This document shows, one piece after another, positions 55,787-64,000 of a DNA stretch of 64,000 nucleotides. The stretch is from Debaryomyces hansenii CBS767. Taxonomy: Eukaryota > Ascomycota > Pichiomycetes > Serinales > Debaryomycetaceae. Positions within the stretch are counted from its first letter, which is position 1. Each line of letters begins with the position of its first letter. The notes under the pieces were generated by a model. The model was not told where the DNA came from. It made no database searches and was given only the letters and a program-made list of their open reading frames with translations. Made by a program: the position numbers and the translations under genes. The stretch spans positions 1,488,001 through 1,552,000 of the forward strand of contig NC_006049.2 in the NCBI RefSeq assembly GCF_000006445.2, written 5' to 3'.

Positions 55787-56794
55787 TTAGAAGTTAAAAA
55801 CGAAACCTCTCTTAGCGTTAGCAACTGGTTCGTAGCCAGTGGTTGCACTTGGTAAAGCAGATGAGTAGTAAGTACCATTGTTACCGGCAGTTTGGAAAGA
55901 CGAGCTAGTGACTGGGATGCTAGAGTTAGCATAAGAAGAAGAACCAGCAGCAGTAGTGTAGACTTGAGTAGAAGTAACTTGAACGTAACTGGTGATGGTA
56001 GTGATGTCATCACCGTGAGTAAATTCAGCTTCAACTGGGTAAGAAGTAGTCAAGGTTGAGGTTAAAAAGACTGTAGAGGTAACGTCAGGAGTAGAAGAAA
56101 CAGCTTTTTCATCTCCCTTAGTGACAGTGACAGTGACAGTTTCTGGAGTACATTGACCACCAGTTTTGGTTTCAGTATCAGTTTCAAGAGCGGAAACAAA
56201 TGTAGAAGAACCTTGGGTGATAGTGGTGAGCTTGGTGATGGTGGAGGTAGTGACTTGACCGGTTGAAGAAGGAGCTTTAGTAGCAGCATCAGAAGAAGCT
56301 TCAGCGGATGATGATGGAGGAACAGTGGTGGTGTAAGTGTTAGTTGCTTGGACAGTTTCAGAACCATCAGAAGAGATGGTTTGGTATTCAATGACGGTGG
56401 AAGTGAGGGTAGTGTCAGCCTCGCTAGAAGTAACAGAAGCAGAAACAGCAGAGGCTGATGATTCAAAGTCATTAATTTCGTCGGTAGCAGAAGTTGGGAT
56501 GGTTAAAGTAGTGTCTGGCAAAGTGATGGTAATGTACTCATCAACAGTGATGGTAGTATCCTGTTCAACATCAGAAGATTGAGCAGCATCGGAAGTCAAA
56601 GCAGCATCAGAAGATACTACACCAGACGAAGCACCACTAGCTGCAAGAACAACAGCAGAAAAACCGGTGGAAGCACTTGGGGTGACCGAAACCTCAGAGG
56701 AGTTTTCATATCTCTTGAAGTTGACTGGTCTGAATGGAATGGCCGCAGCTGAAGTGGCCAAAATTAATGGAATAACACCTGATGATAAACGCAT
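55787..56794 (-). CDS. Secreted Ser/Thr-rich protein with terminal dibasic sites
   Basis: 335 residues. Signal peptide at 1-18 (LILATSAAA), then a short propeptide-like RPVNFKR ending in a Kex2-type dibasic. The body is dominated by S, T, A and V with repeated TITxxTLT/TVTVTVT beta-prone blocks and many potential O-glycosylation sites, typical of yeast wall or secreted mannoproteins. There is one internal Cys (GGQCTPETV). There is no GPI-type hydrophobic tail. Instead the protein ends AKR followed by six residues, GFVFNF, so Kex2 could release a hexapeptide. I do not recognise the family. Codon use is that of well-expressed genes (GTC/ACC/TCT/GCT). Confidence 0.82.
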   Translation of the reverse strand: MRLSSGVIPLILATSAAAIPFRPVNFKRYENSSEVSVTPSASTGFSAVVLAASGASSGVVSSDAALTSDAAQSSDVEQDTTITVDEYITITLPDTTLTIPTSATDEINDFESSASAVSASVTSSEADTTLTSTVIEYQTISSDGSETVQATNTYTTTVPPSSSAEASSDAATKAPSSTGQVTTSTITKLTTITQGSSTFVSALETDTETKTGGQCTPETVTVTVTKGDEKAVSSTPDVTSTVFLTSTLTTSYPVEAEFTHGDDITTITSYVQVTSTQVYTTAAGSSSYANSSIPVTSSSFQTAGNNGTYYSSALPSATTGYEPVANAKRGFVFNF

Positions 56795-57540
56795 TTCGAT
56801 TTATAAATTTCTTTCTGAACTAATTTCAATCAAATATTTGATCAAGGTTTTCTAAATCAAATAGTTATCAAAGGAGTGGACGCGATTAGGTTACGCAAGA
56901 TTAAACAGAGCGAATGAAATCAACTAATACTTAAGGGAAGTAGAATTAAGCAAGAAAACGATTGGAATCTTCAAGGTGGAAATCCCATCCAATATATATC
57001 GATAAAAATATCGTGTTTCAAATAGCGCTACATTGTAAACAAAACATAATAAGGACAGACAATTTATAACGGTATGCATCATTTTGCTCTTAAACAATCA
57101 GGGGTGTCCGATCCTTGCCCTGTTAACTATGTAGCTGCGCTTTCTTGGAATGTTTAGTAAATAAATAGACAATACGTGGAACAATAATTAAGCTGCAAAA
57201 TGCGCGATTCGTGTTTTTGTACTACATATATTCGCCTGGCTTTTGACTGCTAGCCAAATTACTCTTTTTCTATTTGTTGGACCGCTGTAAAATAGCCATC
57301 ATAGGACTTGTTCATATTCGAAGCATATTCTGCCCAAAAAAATTATTCAATTATCTAAAATTTTGAATATTTTATGTTTTTTGTTACGAAATATCGTACA
57401 AGTAGCAAACTGAAGTGGGATTCTTGAATTATTGTGACTTTTGAAGTTTCCACACTGAAATAAATTTACTTAAACTAAATCGGTGCTAAAACACATTTAT
57501 ATAGGGTCTGAGCAAGTCTTCTGTAGCCTGGTAGCTCTTC

Positions 57541-57584
57541 TTGAAGTAATTTCTCTAAAGGGGAACTCATTTCCGCATACATTT
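57541..57584 (+). repeat. Inverted-repeat partner A (44 bp)
   Basis: Matches the reverse complement of 58101-58144 at 39 of 44 positions by hand alignment. Weaker similarity seems to continue outward for some tens of bases (TAAACAG and ATTACTTA blocks in both). Confidence 0.8.
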
Positions 57585-58100
57585 AATCTAAACAGCTAGT
57601 GTATCTAATATATATTCTTAATTACTTAATTCTAAGAACTTCAAGCTACCTCGTGATACGTCCTAATTTAATGAACCCATTTATCAACTCGTAGGTGTTA
57701 AAGTATTCTGCTTGAAATACCTCAGTTGTTGAAATATTTGGTGAAATATTTAGTGGGAATTATTTTCACAAGGAACAATTAAAATGAGAAAATGCAAACA
57801 GGTTGCAAAATCAAATAATATTGGTTTGAGTAAACAATTGAATACAACATATGAACATTCCGTATTCAAGACAAATGAAATGACCTAAGAATTGATGACT
57901 GGACAAATAATTACTTGTTTGAGTAGTTAATGAGAATTGAAGTTTGAATATTAATTAATAGAAGTAGTAAAGAATTCAATTGGGTAATCCAAATATTCTG
58001 TTATAAAAGGAGGCCGATTTGATGGCCAATTACTTCTTAGTTTAGAAGATAAGTAATTTAAATTGTATATTTGAATATAGATTACACACTGTTTAAACTG

Positions 58101-58144
58101 AAATGAATACTGAAATGAGTACCCCTTTAGAGAAATTACTCCAA
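58101..58144 (-). repeat. Inverted-repeat partner B (44 bp)
   Basis: Lies immediately downstream of the 35-bp direct-repeat copy 58145-58179 and thus belongs to the toxin-like gene's 3' flank. It is matched in opposite orientation at 57541-57584. Confidence 0.8.
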
Positions 58145-58179
58145 AATTATCACCGTAATCTAAACTCATATTGTTGATT
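58145..58179 (-). repeat. 35-bp direct repeat, copy 1 (abuts the toxin-like stop codon)
   Basis: 33 of 35 bases match 59588-59622 in the same orientation. It begins at the base next to the stop codon at 58180-58182. Confidence 0.88.
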
Positions 58180-59376
58180 CTAGCCATTCTGGCATTCACC
58201 ATCAATGCCACCATAACCATTAGCATACACTTCTCCAACCCATGCTGAATCCTTGGTTCTGGTATTACTCATACCACCTGCTAAACATATTTTGCTGTGT
58301 ACGCCGTAACACCGAAAGTCATTAGTACAGGGTTGAACTTTCTGTAAAATTGACTGATCACCCAGCTTTTCTTGCGCTGCTTTTGAGAATTCGTCCCAAT
58401 ACCACCAATCATGTACGTAACCTCCATTTTCACCCCAATCATTGTATGATTGCCAATACAGATTTCCTGTACGTTTTGTCATGGACATCAGCCTGTTTTT
58501 GCCACTACCTTTTTCATTCTGATCGACCCACTCAATATTATCACTAAAACATTCATTTTCATCACCGCAACGGTGCCAAGTTTCAATCGCATCATTTTCA
58601 GACCCTGATTGTATTACCACAGATTTGTTGTGATTGCCATGATCTGCAATAAATTGATACCCTATATATTCTGCCTTACCCAGTGAGGTATCATACAACA
58701 GTCCATGATCTAATATCTGACTAGCGATACTATCTCTTTTAGTCAAAAGCTGAAAATACTCATGTTTATCGTCCCTTATAGAGTATAAGTTATTAACTAG
58801 TGGGCGAACAGCACTGTCCGGCAAATAGCCAAAAGTTTCACTTAATATGTCAAAAGATCTCTTATCTCTTGCACTATCAGAATCCCAGTTCCATCCACCG
58901 TTGTCATTGTGGCTACTTACTACGTAAGATGTCCAGTTCATGACGGCAAGTACTGCGCCAGACCAACCGCAAGCAGCTAGTGTTGCACCAGCTCCAGCAG
59001 GGTTTGCTACTCCTAATGCTCCTAAGAATGTTGGTGTACAGGCTGTAGCGTAAAAGGCATCGGCTGAACTAACAATAAACGAAAACATCGATACCGTACC
59101 ATCGACAAAACTAGTTTTCCAAGACCTAGCTCTTTTTTCAAGCGCATTTTCAAGTTGAGTTACACCCTCATCATTATTGATCAAATCATTACTACCAAGT
59201 TCACTGATAACATCACCATTGTCACAACTTTCGCTGGCATATAGGTCCTGACTTTTATAAAACCCTTGGTTATTAGCTGCCTGAATGTCACTCTTATCAT
59301 CGTATTCATGTTGTTTAATATCATTCATTAATTTGTTCGTGATTATTAAGCTGTTCACTATTATTATCGAACACAT
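58180..59376 (-). CDS. Killer-toxin-like secreted precursor, main ORF (frame-broken 5' end)
   Basis: 398 codons from an ATG at 59376; an in-frame Met 16 codons later is another candidate. No signal peptide starts this frame. The probable secretion anchor lies in the upstream overlapping ORF in a different frame. Visible parts: acidic pro-region; EKR dibasic at about residue 81; two hydrophobic Ala/Gly-rich segments at about 93-145 able to span a membrane; further KR sites at about 172 (DKR), 212 (TKR) and 300 (TKR); a C-terminal third rich in Trp, Tyr, Gly and Asp with six cysteines; and an end GEVYANGYGGIDGEC. Multiple Kex2-type sites, a hydrophobic core and a Cys-rich end resemble yeast killer preprotoxins of the K2/KHS kind. 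This is architecture only, so toxin activity is not established. Whether the gene works depends on the frame change. Confidence 0.6.
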   Translation of the reverse strand: MCSIIIVNSLIITNKLMNDIKQHEYDDKSDIQAANNQGFYKSQDLYASESCDNGDVISELGSNDLINNDEGVTQLENALEKRARSWKTSFVDGTVSMFSFIVSSADAFYATACTPTFLGALGVANPAGAGATLAACGWSGAVLAVMNWTSYVVSSHNDNGGWNWDSDSARDKRSFDILSETFGYLPDSAVRPLVNNLYSIRDDKHEYFQLLTKRDSIASQILDHGLLYDTSLGKAEYIGYQFIADHGNHNKSVVIQSGSENDAIETWHRCGDENECFSDNIEWVDQNEKGSGKNRLMSMTKRTGNLYWQSYNDWGENGGYVHDWWYWDEFSKAAQEKLGDQSILQKVQPCTNDFRCYGVHSKICLAGGMSNTRTKDSAWVGEVYANGYGGIDGECQNG

Positions 59377-59518
59377 TCACCATAAATGCTATAGTACTCA
59401 ACAAGATTAACATCATCGTCAAAAAATAATAAGCTATATTTTTAAAATTTTTATTCACACGTTCTTGTTCTTCATTATTAATATTAATGAACTCATCATG
59501 GTTATTTTTACAATTCAT
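59321..59518 (-). CDS. Short ORF with membrane anchor, 5' part of the toxin-like gene
   Basis: 65 residues from the first ATG at 59518. A hydrophilic N/E-rich N-terminus is followed by one strongly hydrophobic segment (YYFLTMMLILLSTIAFMVNV), a plausible type II signal anchor, then a short polar tail ending at a TGA at 59323-59321. It overlaps the larger ORF by 56 bp, and the larger ORF lies in the +1 frame relative to it. Separately, each ORF is incomplete as a secreted protein (anchor without body, body without anchor), so one ancestral gene is the simplest reading. Alternatives are a programmed +1 frameshift, a small intron, or a sequencing error. Confidence 0.5.
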   Translation of the reverse strand: MNCKNNHDEFININNEEQERVNKNFKNIAYYFLTMMLILLSTIAFMVNVFDNNSEQLNNHEQINE

Positions 59519-59587
59519 TATTTTAATTAACTTTCCGTACACCGTACTCTATTAATTATGTTGATTGTACAAGATTAACATGTAATG

Positions 59588-59622
59588 AATTATCACTGTA
59601 ATCTAAACTAATATTGTTGATT
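59588..59622 (-). repeat. 35-bp direct repeat, copy 2 (upstream of the toxin-like gene)
   Basis: 33/35 identical to 58145-58179, same orientation. It lies about 70 bp before the first ATG of the toxin-like gene, so the two copies bracket both ORFs at about 1.44 kb spacing. Confidence 0.88.
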
Positions 59623-61262
59623 TATCGAGATATTAGTACGGAGATACTAATTTTCACTTGAATCATGTGATTAAATTAGTACTTCGTAAGTGTTTTACTT
59701 CCAACAAATTCGTGCATTACTTAGTCCGAGCGCCCATTCGTAATCTACGCACCAATCATATCGATATTTGTCTTCATTTCGTCAGAGTGCATATTATTCA
59801 GAACGAATTAAGTTATGTCAAATTGATACTAATTGTCAGATTGCAGGTAGAGAATTCAAATACACCTTCGTCTAACAATAACCAGTAACGCCATTCATAA
59901 TTTGCATAGCTGCACCATTTCATCATTCACTGACAGGAAAACACAAGAAGCAGCTCATAACGTGATTTTTTTTATTACCGGTATTTCTATTTATGGACAT
60001 TTTTCTTGCTCAGAAATGTTTATGTAATCTGATTCTACTATATACGGAGGGCGATCTACTAGGTAGCTACATACAATTATATAGGAGAAAGAATGTTGAC
60101 TATTCTTACTATTATTTTCATTTTATCAACAGCTTACTGTGTCTATCAAGCACTTACCCAATCCTATACATGCTTATATTATACTTTTATTCTATTACTT
60201 TATAACACTGCTATCGGCCGCCAATATGACTAATTTCTAGGCTCTAGGACCATCATGCCAGCGAGCGGCAATTATGAATATGTCGCATCGTGTATTCATT
60301 CATGCAAGACACCAATTATGTGTCAATGAATTTCGCTATTTTAAGTAATAAATACGAAGTAAGCAGAAATGCAACGCACATTACCAACTGACAACCCTCG
60401 CGCGCTATTGTACACCCCCCAGTAAAATCAAAAAAAATGACAAGGAACCTTCGTCTTCGTCTAATACCATGGCTCGTCACAAACGTTTCACGGCTCTGGT
60501 TACAGACGAAGGGTCTCTGAATTGCGGCCCGTGTTACAAACGTTGTTCGTAGTTTAAATCCACCGTAAGGTGTCATTCGGATTTGCCACAATTTCTCACA
60601 TGACTGTCTGACATCCTTTTGTTGCCTACATTCCCAAACTCATGTTAGTGTGACTTCGAACAAGGCTGATAGAACGATTTATGGCGTCTATTATGGCTAT
60701 TGTGCTCTTGGGCTTCGACTGATCGTGGAATGTCCGTATATCGTGAGCTATGCAATATAACATTCCGTTCGGTGGGCTTCTATTCGCTATATGTAGTCTT
60801 CCGAATTATCTGGCATTCCTTTGGTCTTACATTCCATTGGTCTTGGGTATGTTTACGTACCAGTGACATTGACATTCCTATTGATCGTTATATGCGTCAT
60901 ACAACTATATTTTTAGCCTGGCATATTTGGTGCAATACATTAGTCTGTAGTACAAGTAAGAGTGCGGAATTATATCGGCTGGTGTATTTCCGAAGTCTCT
61001 CCATGTATAATGTCCAACTGCTATATTGACTGTAATATCACTTTTTGCTTTCAAATATAATACACTAATTCTCAGTATATACCTACTCTCCAACATTGTG
61101 CCGTGGTATGATCGGGTTTGAGAGTTGTCCTTGTTTTGGGCTTATCAGGTGAATAGATGGGGTCATTCGCTTATCAATTCCTAATTAGGTGCCCTACCCA
61201 ATTTTTCAAAAATGGAATATAAGGGTGAACATCTACAGCGACTTCTTAGTACATTATTTGGA

Positions 61263-61327
61263 ACAGAACCAATTGACAGAACCAATTGACAGAACCAATT
61301 GACAGAATCAATTGACAGAATCAATTG
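61263..61327 (+). repeat. Five tandem 13-bp repeats abutting the CPS1 start
   Basis: Units ACAGAACCAATTG (three) and ACAGAATCAATTG (two), perfectly head to tail. Each contains the palindrome CAATTG. The array ends 9 bp before the ATG at 61337, so it probably lies in the 5' leader or at the transcription start. Confidence 0.97.
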
Positions 61328-61336
61328 AAATATAAA

Positions 61337-63070
61337 ATGATTGGGCTTCCATTAGATGATAGTTCGAGAAAACAAATCTTCAAGAAGAAGAATGTTATTT
61401 TAGGATTGAGTGCACTTGCACTCTTGATTGTATTACTTGGTACCAACATTGTTGGGTACTTGAAAATTTTGTTTCAGTCAACAGGAGACAAGTCAATTTG
61501 TCCAGTATTTGAGGTTAAGAGACCCAGCACGTTCGTGAACGACAATTCCACTGTCAATCTGATTATTCAGGATGAGAAATTCAGGTTACTGTCTGTTCAA
61601 AAATTAGCTGGTGCGGTCCAAGTTGACACGCAAATTGGGGATAACCAACCAGATGTGCCAGATGCTCCAGAAAAATGGACTCAATTCAAGAAGTTCCATA
61701 AGTACTTGCAGAAAACATTCCCAACGGTGTACGAAAACCTTGAGGTTGAAACGGTGAATACTTACGGATTGGTTTTCTACTGGAAGGGGTCGAATTCCAA
61801 GTTAAAGCCTGTCATGTTAACTGCTCATCAGGATACGGTTCCAGTGCAAAAGGACACGTTGAATGATTGGACATATCCTCCATTTGATGGCCATTATGAT
61901 GGTGAGTTTATCTATGGTAGAGGTGTTGCAGACTGTAAGAATGTATTGGTTGCTATTTTAGAATCGTTTGAATTATTGCTTGAAAATGGATTCAAGCCAG
62001 AAAGGGGAGTAATTGCTTCGTTTGGGTTCGACGAAGAGGCTTCCGGTGTTAGAGGGGCATCGAACTTGGGTAAATACCTTGAGAACACATTTGGGCGTGA
62101 TTCTATTTACGCCATTATTGATGAAGGTCCAGGTTTAATGGAAGATCCTTTCAGTGGTCAGATTGTTGCCATGGCAGGTACTGGTGAGAAGGGCTACCTT
62201 GACATCGAAGTCGAATTGACTGCTCCAGGTGGCCACTCTTCTATGCCTCCTGATCACACCACGATTGGTATCATGTCTGAAATTGGTTACCTCATTGAAC
62301 GTGATCCTTTCCAGCCAATTTTGACCACAGAGAACCCAATCTTAAACTATTTGCAATGTGCAGCCGTACACAGTAAGAAGATGCCTAGTTTGACGAAAAA
62401 GACTATTTTGAGAGCCGGCTTTGATAAGTTGGCTAATTCCAAAGTGTTGAAAAGCCTTCAAGCCAACAATATCACTAGGTACTTAGTTGAGACTTCGCAA
62501 GCCCTTGATATCATCCAAGGAGGTGAAAAGGCCAATGCTTTACCTGAGGACGTTAAGTTACTTGTAAACCACAGGGTCGCTATTGAATCTAATTACGATG
62601 AAGTCAAGGACCATTTCGCCGACCGTCTTATCCAAGTGGCCAAGGATCACGGTTTGGGATTAAATGCCTTCGGAAAGAAAATCATCCCAGACCTGCCAAA
62701 AGGTAATTTGTACCTCAGGATTTTCAGCCAACCATTGAATCCTGCTCCCGTTTCTCCATTGAACGATAAGGTATGGGAATATCTTGCAGGTGTCACAAGA
62801 CATATCTTCGAAGATTATGTATATCCAGATTTACCTTACCCAATTGTTTTGACTCCAGGTATGATGACAGGTAATACTGACACAAGACATTACTGGAACT
62901 TAACTAGAAATATCTTCAGATATACTCCATTCTTCTCCAAAGATGTCATGCATGAAACAAATATTCATAGTGTCGACGAAAAATTAAGGTTTGACTCTCA
63001 CTTACAGCTTCTTGCTTTCTTCTATGAGTATATACAAACGGTAAATACGCCTAGTGCAGACAATAAGTAG
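61337..63070 (+). CDS. CPS1: Carboxypeptidase S paralogue (tandem copy 1)
   Basis: 577 residues from the ATG at 61337 (yeast Cps1 576). A short cytosolic tail with KKK precedes one membrane anchor at about 22-44. The M20 peptidase domain has all zinc-site motifs: TAHQDTVPV (about 165), GRGVADCKN (about 199), FDEEASG (about 233), IDEGPG (about 262) and TDTRHYWN (about 518), plus PGGHSSMPPDHTT and the family motif DIIQGGEKANALPE. It should be a vacuolar lumenal carboxypeptidase releasing C-terminal residues from peptides. It is very close to the next gene and less similar to the copy at the window's left end. Upstream codons in frame start with TTG inside the repeat array, so the ATG is preferred. 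Confidence 0.95.
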   Translation: MIGLPLDDSSRKQIFKKKNVILGLSALALLIVLLGTNIVGYLKILFQSTGDKSICPVFEVKRPSTFVNDNSTVNLIIQDEKFRLLSVQKLAGAVQVDTQIGDNQPDVPDAPEKWTQFKKFHKYLQKTFPTVYENLEVETVNTYGLVFYWKGSNSKLKPVMLTAHQDTVPVQKDTLNDWTYPPFDGHYDGEFIYGRGVADCKNVLVAILESFELLLENGFKPERGVIASFGFDEEASGVRGASNLGKYLENTFGRDSIYAIIDEGPGLMEDPFSGQIVAMAGTGEKGYLDIEVELTAPGGHSSMPPDHTTIGIMSEIGYLIERDPFQPILTTENPILNYLQCAAVHSKKMPSLTKKTILRAGFDKLANSKVLKSLQANNITRYLVETSQALDIIQGGEKANALPEDVKLLVNHRVAIESNYDEVKDHFADRLIQVAKDHGLGLNAFGKKIIPDLPKGNLYLRIFSQPLNPAPVSPLNDKVWEYLAGVTRHIFEDYVYPDLPYPIVLTPGMMTGNTDTRHYWNLTRNIFRYTPFFSKDVMHETNIHSVDEKLRFDSHLQLLAFFYEYIQTVNTPSADNK

Positions 63071-63350
63071 TTAGAACGATAAATACATATTGGACATTTT
63101 TCACATCCAATCGTATCTTCTTCACATCCAATCATACCTTTTTGACTCCGCACTATCTCCTTTTGACTTGGCCTGCGAAGATCCATAGTTGAGCACTGAC
63201 AATCTATTTCACCTGCGGAAGATGGGGCCGTCGATTCTCCGAGATAGCCAAAGCAATCAAATATGCCATATATGGCAACTCCATCGGGGAGTTGCTGTAT
63301 ATAAATATAGAACAATTTCATGAAATTTGAATAATAAGGAAACAGTAAGG
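63071..63350. promoter_or_regulatory. Promoter of the second tandem CPS1
   Basis: 280 bp. It contains a TATA box (TATATAAA, 63298-63305, about 46 bp before the ATG) and two copies of a 19-bp CACATCCAATC-type sequence at 21-bp spacing (63101-63119 and 63122-63140). Confidence 0.5.
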
Positions 63351-64000
63351 ATGTCTGAATTTCTGAGCAACGAAAAAAACGAAGCGGCACAAGCTAGAGC
63401 AGCTAGGGTTAATAGAGGAAATACTACATCATCAACGCAACTGTCAAACCAAGGTGCAAAATGGCTTATTTCTGGAATATTGGTATTATTTTTGTCAGTG
63501 ATATTTGTTAGTAGTAATGGGCTAGGACACTTGAAAATTGCATTACAATCGCCGAACGATTCGTCAATTTGCCCAATTTATGAACCAAAGGTCCCCCAGA
63601 CTTATTTGAACGATAAGTCAAAGGTGCACAATATTGTACATGATGAAAAATTCCGGTTACAATCGGTTAAAAAGTTATCTGGTGCGGTACAGGTTGATAC
63701 TCAGATCGGCGATAATCAACCAGATGTTCCCGACGCACCAGAACAATGGGTGCAATTTCAAGCATTCCACGATTATTTGGAGAAGACGTTCCCTACGGTG
63801 CATAAGCATCTTCAAGTTGATAAGGTTAACACTTATGGGTTAGTATTTACATGGAAAGGATCAAACAAGAACTTGAAGCCTTCTATGTTCATTGCGCATC
63901 AGGATGTGGTTCCAGTACAGAAGGAAACATTAAAGGATTGGACATATCCTCCTTTTGATAGACATTATGATGGTACATATGTTTACGGTAGAGGCGCGCT
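63351..64000 (+). CDS. CPS1: Carboxypeptidase S paralogue (tandem copy 2), 3' end cut by window
   Basis: 216 codons visible from the ATG at 63351. A cytosolic Ala/Arg/Asn-rich tail (longer than in copy 1) is followed by a membrane anchor (about residues 39-57, WLISGILVLFLSVIF). A lumenal domain follows that is nearly collinear with copy 1: LSGAVQVDTQIGDNQPDVPD, VNTYGLVF, AHQDVVPVQKE and DWTYPPFDRHYDG, and ends inside the YGRGA metal-site region. Two leader codons are CTG, read as Ser in a CTG-clade yeast. It reads as a recent tandem duplicate whose N-terminal cytosolic tail, the sorting region, has diverged most. Confidence 0.93.
   Translation, partial: MSEFLSNEKNEAAQARAARVNRGNTTSSTQLSNQGAKWLISGILVLFLSVIFVSSNGLGHLKIALQSPNDSSICPIYEPKVPQTYLNDKSKVHNIVHDEKFRLQSVKKLSGAVQVDTQIGDNQPDVPDAPEQWVQFQAFHDYLEKTFPTVHKHLQVDKVNTYGLVFTWKGSNKNLKPSMFIAHQDVVPVQKETLKDWTYPPFDRHYDGTYVYGRGA

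Larger units (their letters stand above)
56795..58179. other. Gene-poor region with gene-flank relics
   Basis: About 1.4 kb. The first few hundred bp are promoter of the secreted-protein gene. From 57541 onward it carries repeat fragments related to the 3' flank of the toxin-like gene (57541-57584 and 58101-58179). No intact ORF is supported. Confidence 0.5.
59519..61336. other. Long intergenic region before the tandem CPS1 genes
   Basis: About 1.8 kb. It contains direct-repeat copy 2 (59588-59622) and, at its right end, the 13-bp repeats. Open stretches near 60316-60591 (minus) and 60700-61029 (plus) lack coding character. No tRNA, LTR pair or telomeric repeat is visible. Confidence 0.45.

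Noticed and set aside
57541..58144. Transposon with terminal inverted repeats
   Set aside because: The arms are imperfect, no target duplication flanks them and the interior has no transposase. A duplicated gene flank explains the arms better, though a non-autonomous element is not excluded.
60316..61029. Short ORFs in the spacer before the CPS1 pair
   Set aside because: They lack convincing starts, codon bias or recognisable motifs; likely chance.
1..64000. CRISPR arrays, bacterial operons, rRNA genes
   Set aside because: None seen. Gene content, introns and tRNA features are those of a yeast nuclear chromosome.

Overview
The window is nuclear DNA of a budding yeast, probably of the CTG-Ser clade (Debaryomycetaceae, Debaryomyces-like). 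It is AT-rich and densely packed with single-exon genes on both strands. About thirty proteins are recognisable yeast orthologues, and the two introns found have yeast GTATGT/GTAAGT donors. CTG codons fall where Ser or Thr is expected in two conserved enzymes, HOS3 (47176-47178) and the left CPS1 (220-222). The species is an inference; I see no rRNA, mitochondrial or telomeric sequence.

Layout. 0-12 kb: a truncated CPS1-type vacuolar peptidase, pyruvate decarboxylase with an unusual internal insertion, a UPF0658-like membrane protein, ERG8 divergent from TYR1, ARL1, GLC8, ZUO1 and SDO1. 12-26 kb: QCR9 with a 3-nt first exon, TYS1, and two convergent giant UBR-family ubiquitin ligases (UBR1 and a divergent UBR2-like paralogue). 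26-38 kb: EMC6, ABP1, an orphan ORF, SSH4, a GPI-anchored CRH-type glucan-chitin transglycosylase, a Snf2/Rad5-type ATPase and tRNA-Asn(GTT). 38-56 kb: BGL2 with one intron, a SPOUT methyltransferase, BFR1, IDI1, LIP5, HOS3, BEM3, TOA1 and an Slk19-like coiled-coil protein.

55-64 kb is the accessory end. It holds a Ser/Thr-rich secreted protein, then a gene-poor stretch with a secreted, multi-Kex2-site, killer-toxin-like gene that is broken (or recoded) by a +1 frame change. Fragments of this gene's 3' flank recur nearby, one as a 35-bp direct repeat and one as a 44-bp inverted repeat, suggesting a decayed multi-copy locus. Two tandem CPS1 paralogues follow; the first has five 13-bp CAATTG repeats abutting its start codon, and the second runs off the window.

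Functional themes: isoprenoid/sterol supply (ERG8, IDI1), cell wall (CRH, BGL2, the secreted S/T-rich protein), protein quality control and degradation (UBR1, UBR2-like, ZUO1, EMC6, SSH4, CPS1 family), and cell polarity and cytoskeleton (BEM3, ABP1, Slk19-like). The most unusual material is the toxin-like locus with its repeat relics, the PDC insertion, the paired UBR ligases and the repeats upstream of CPS1.
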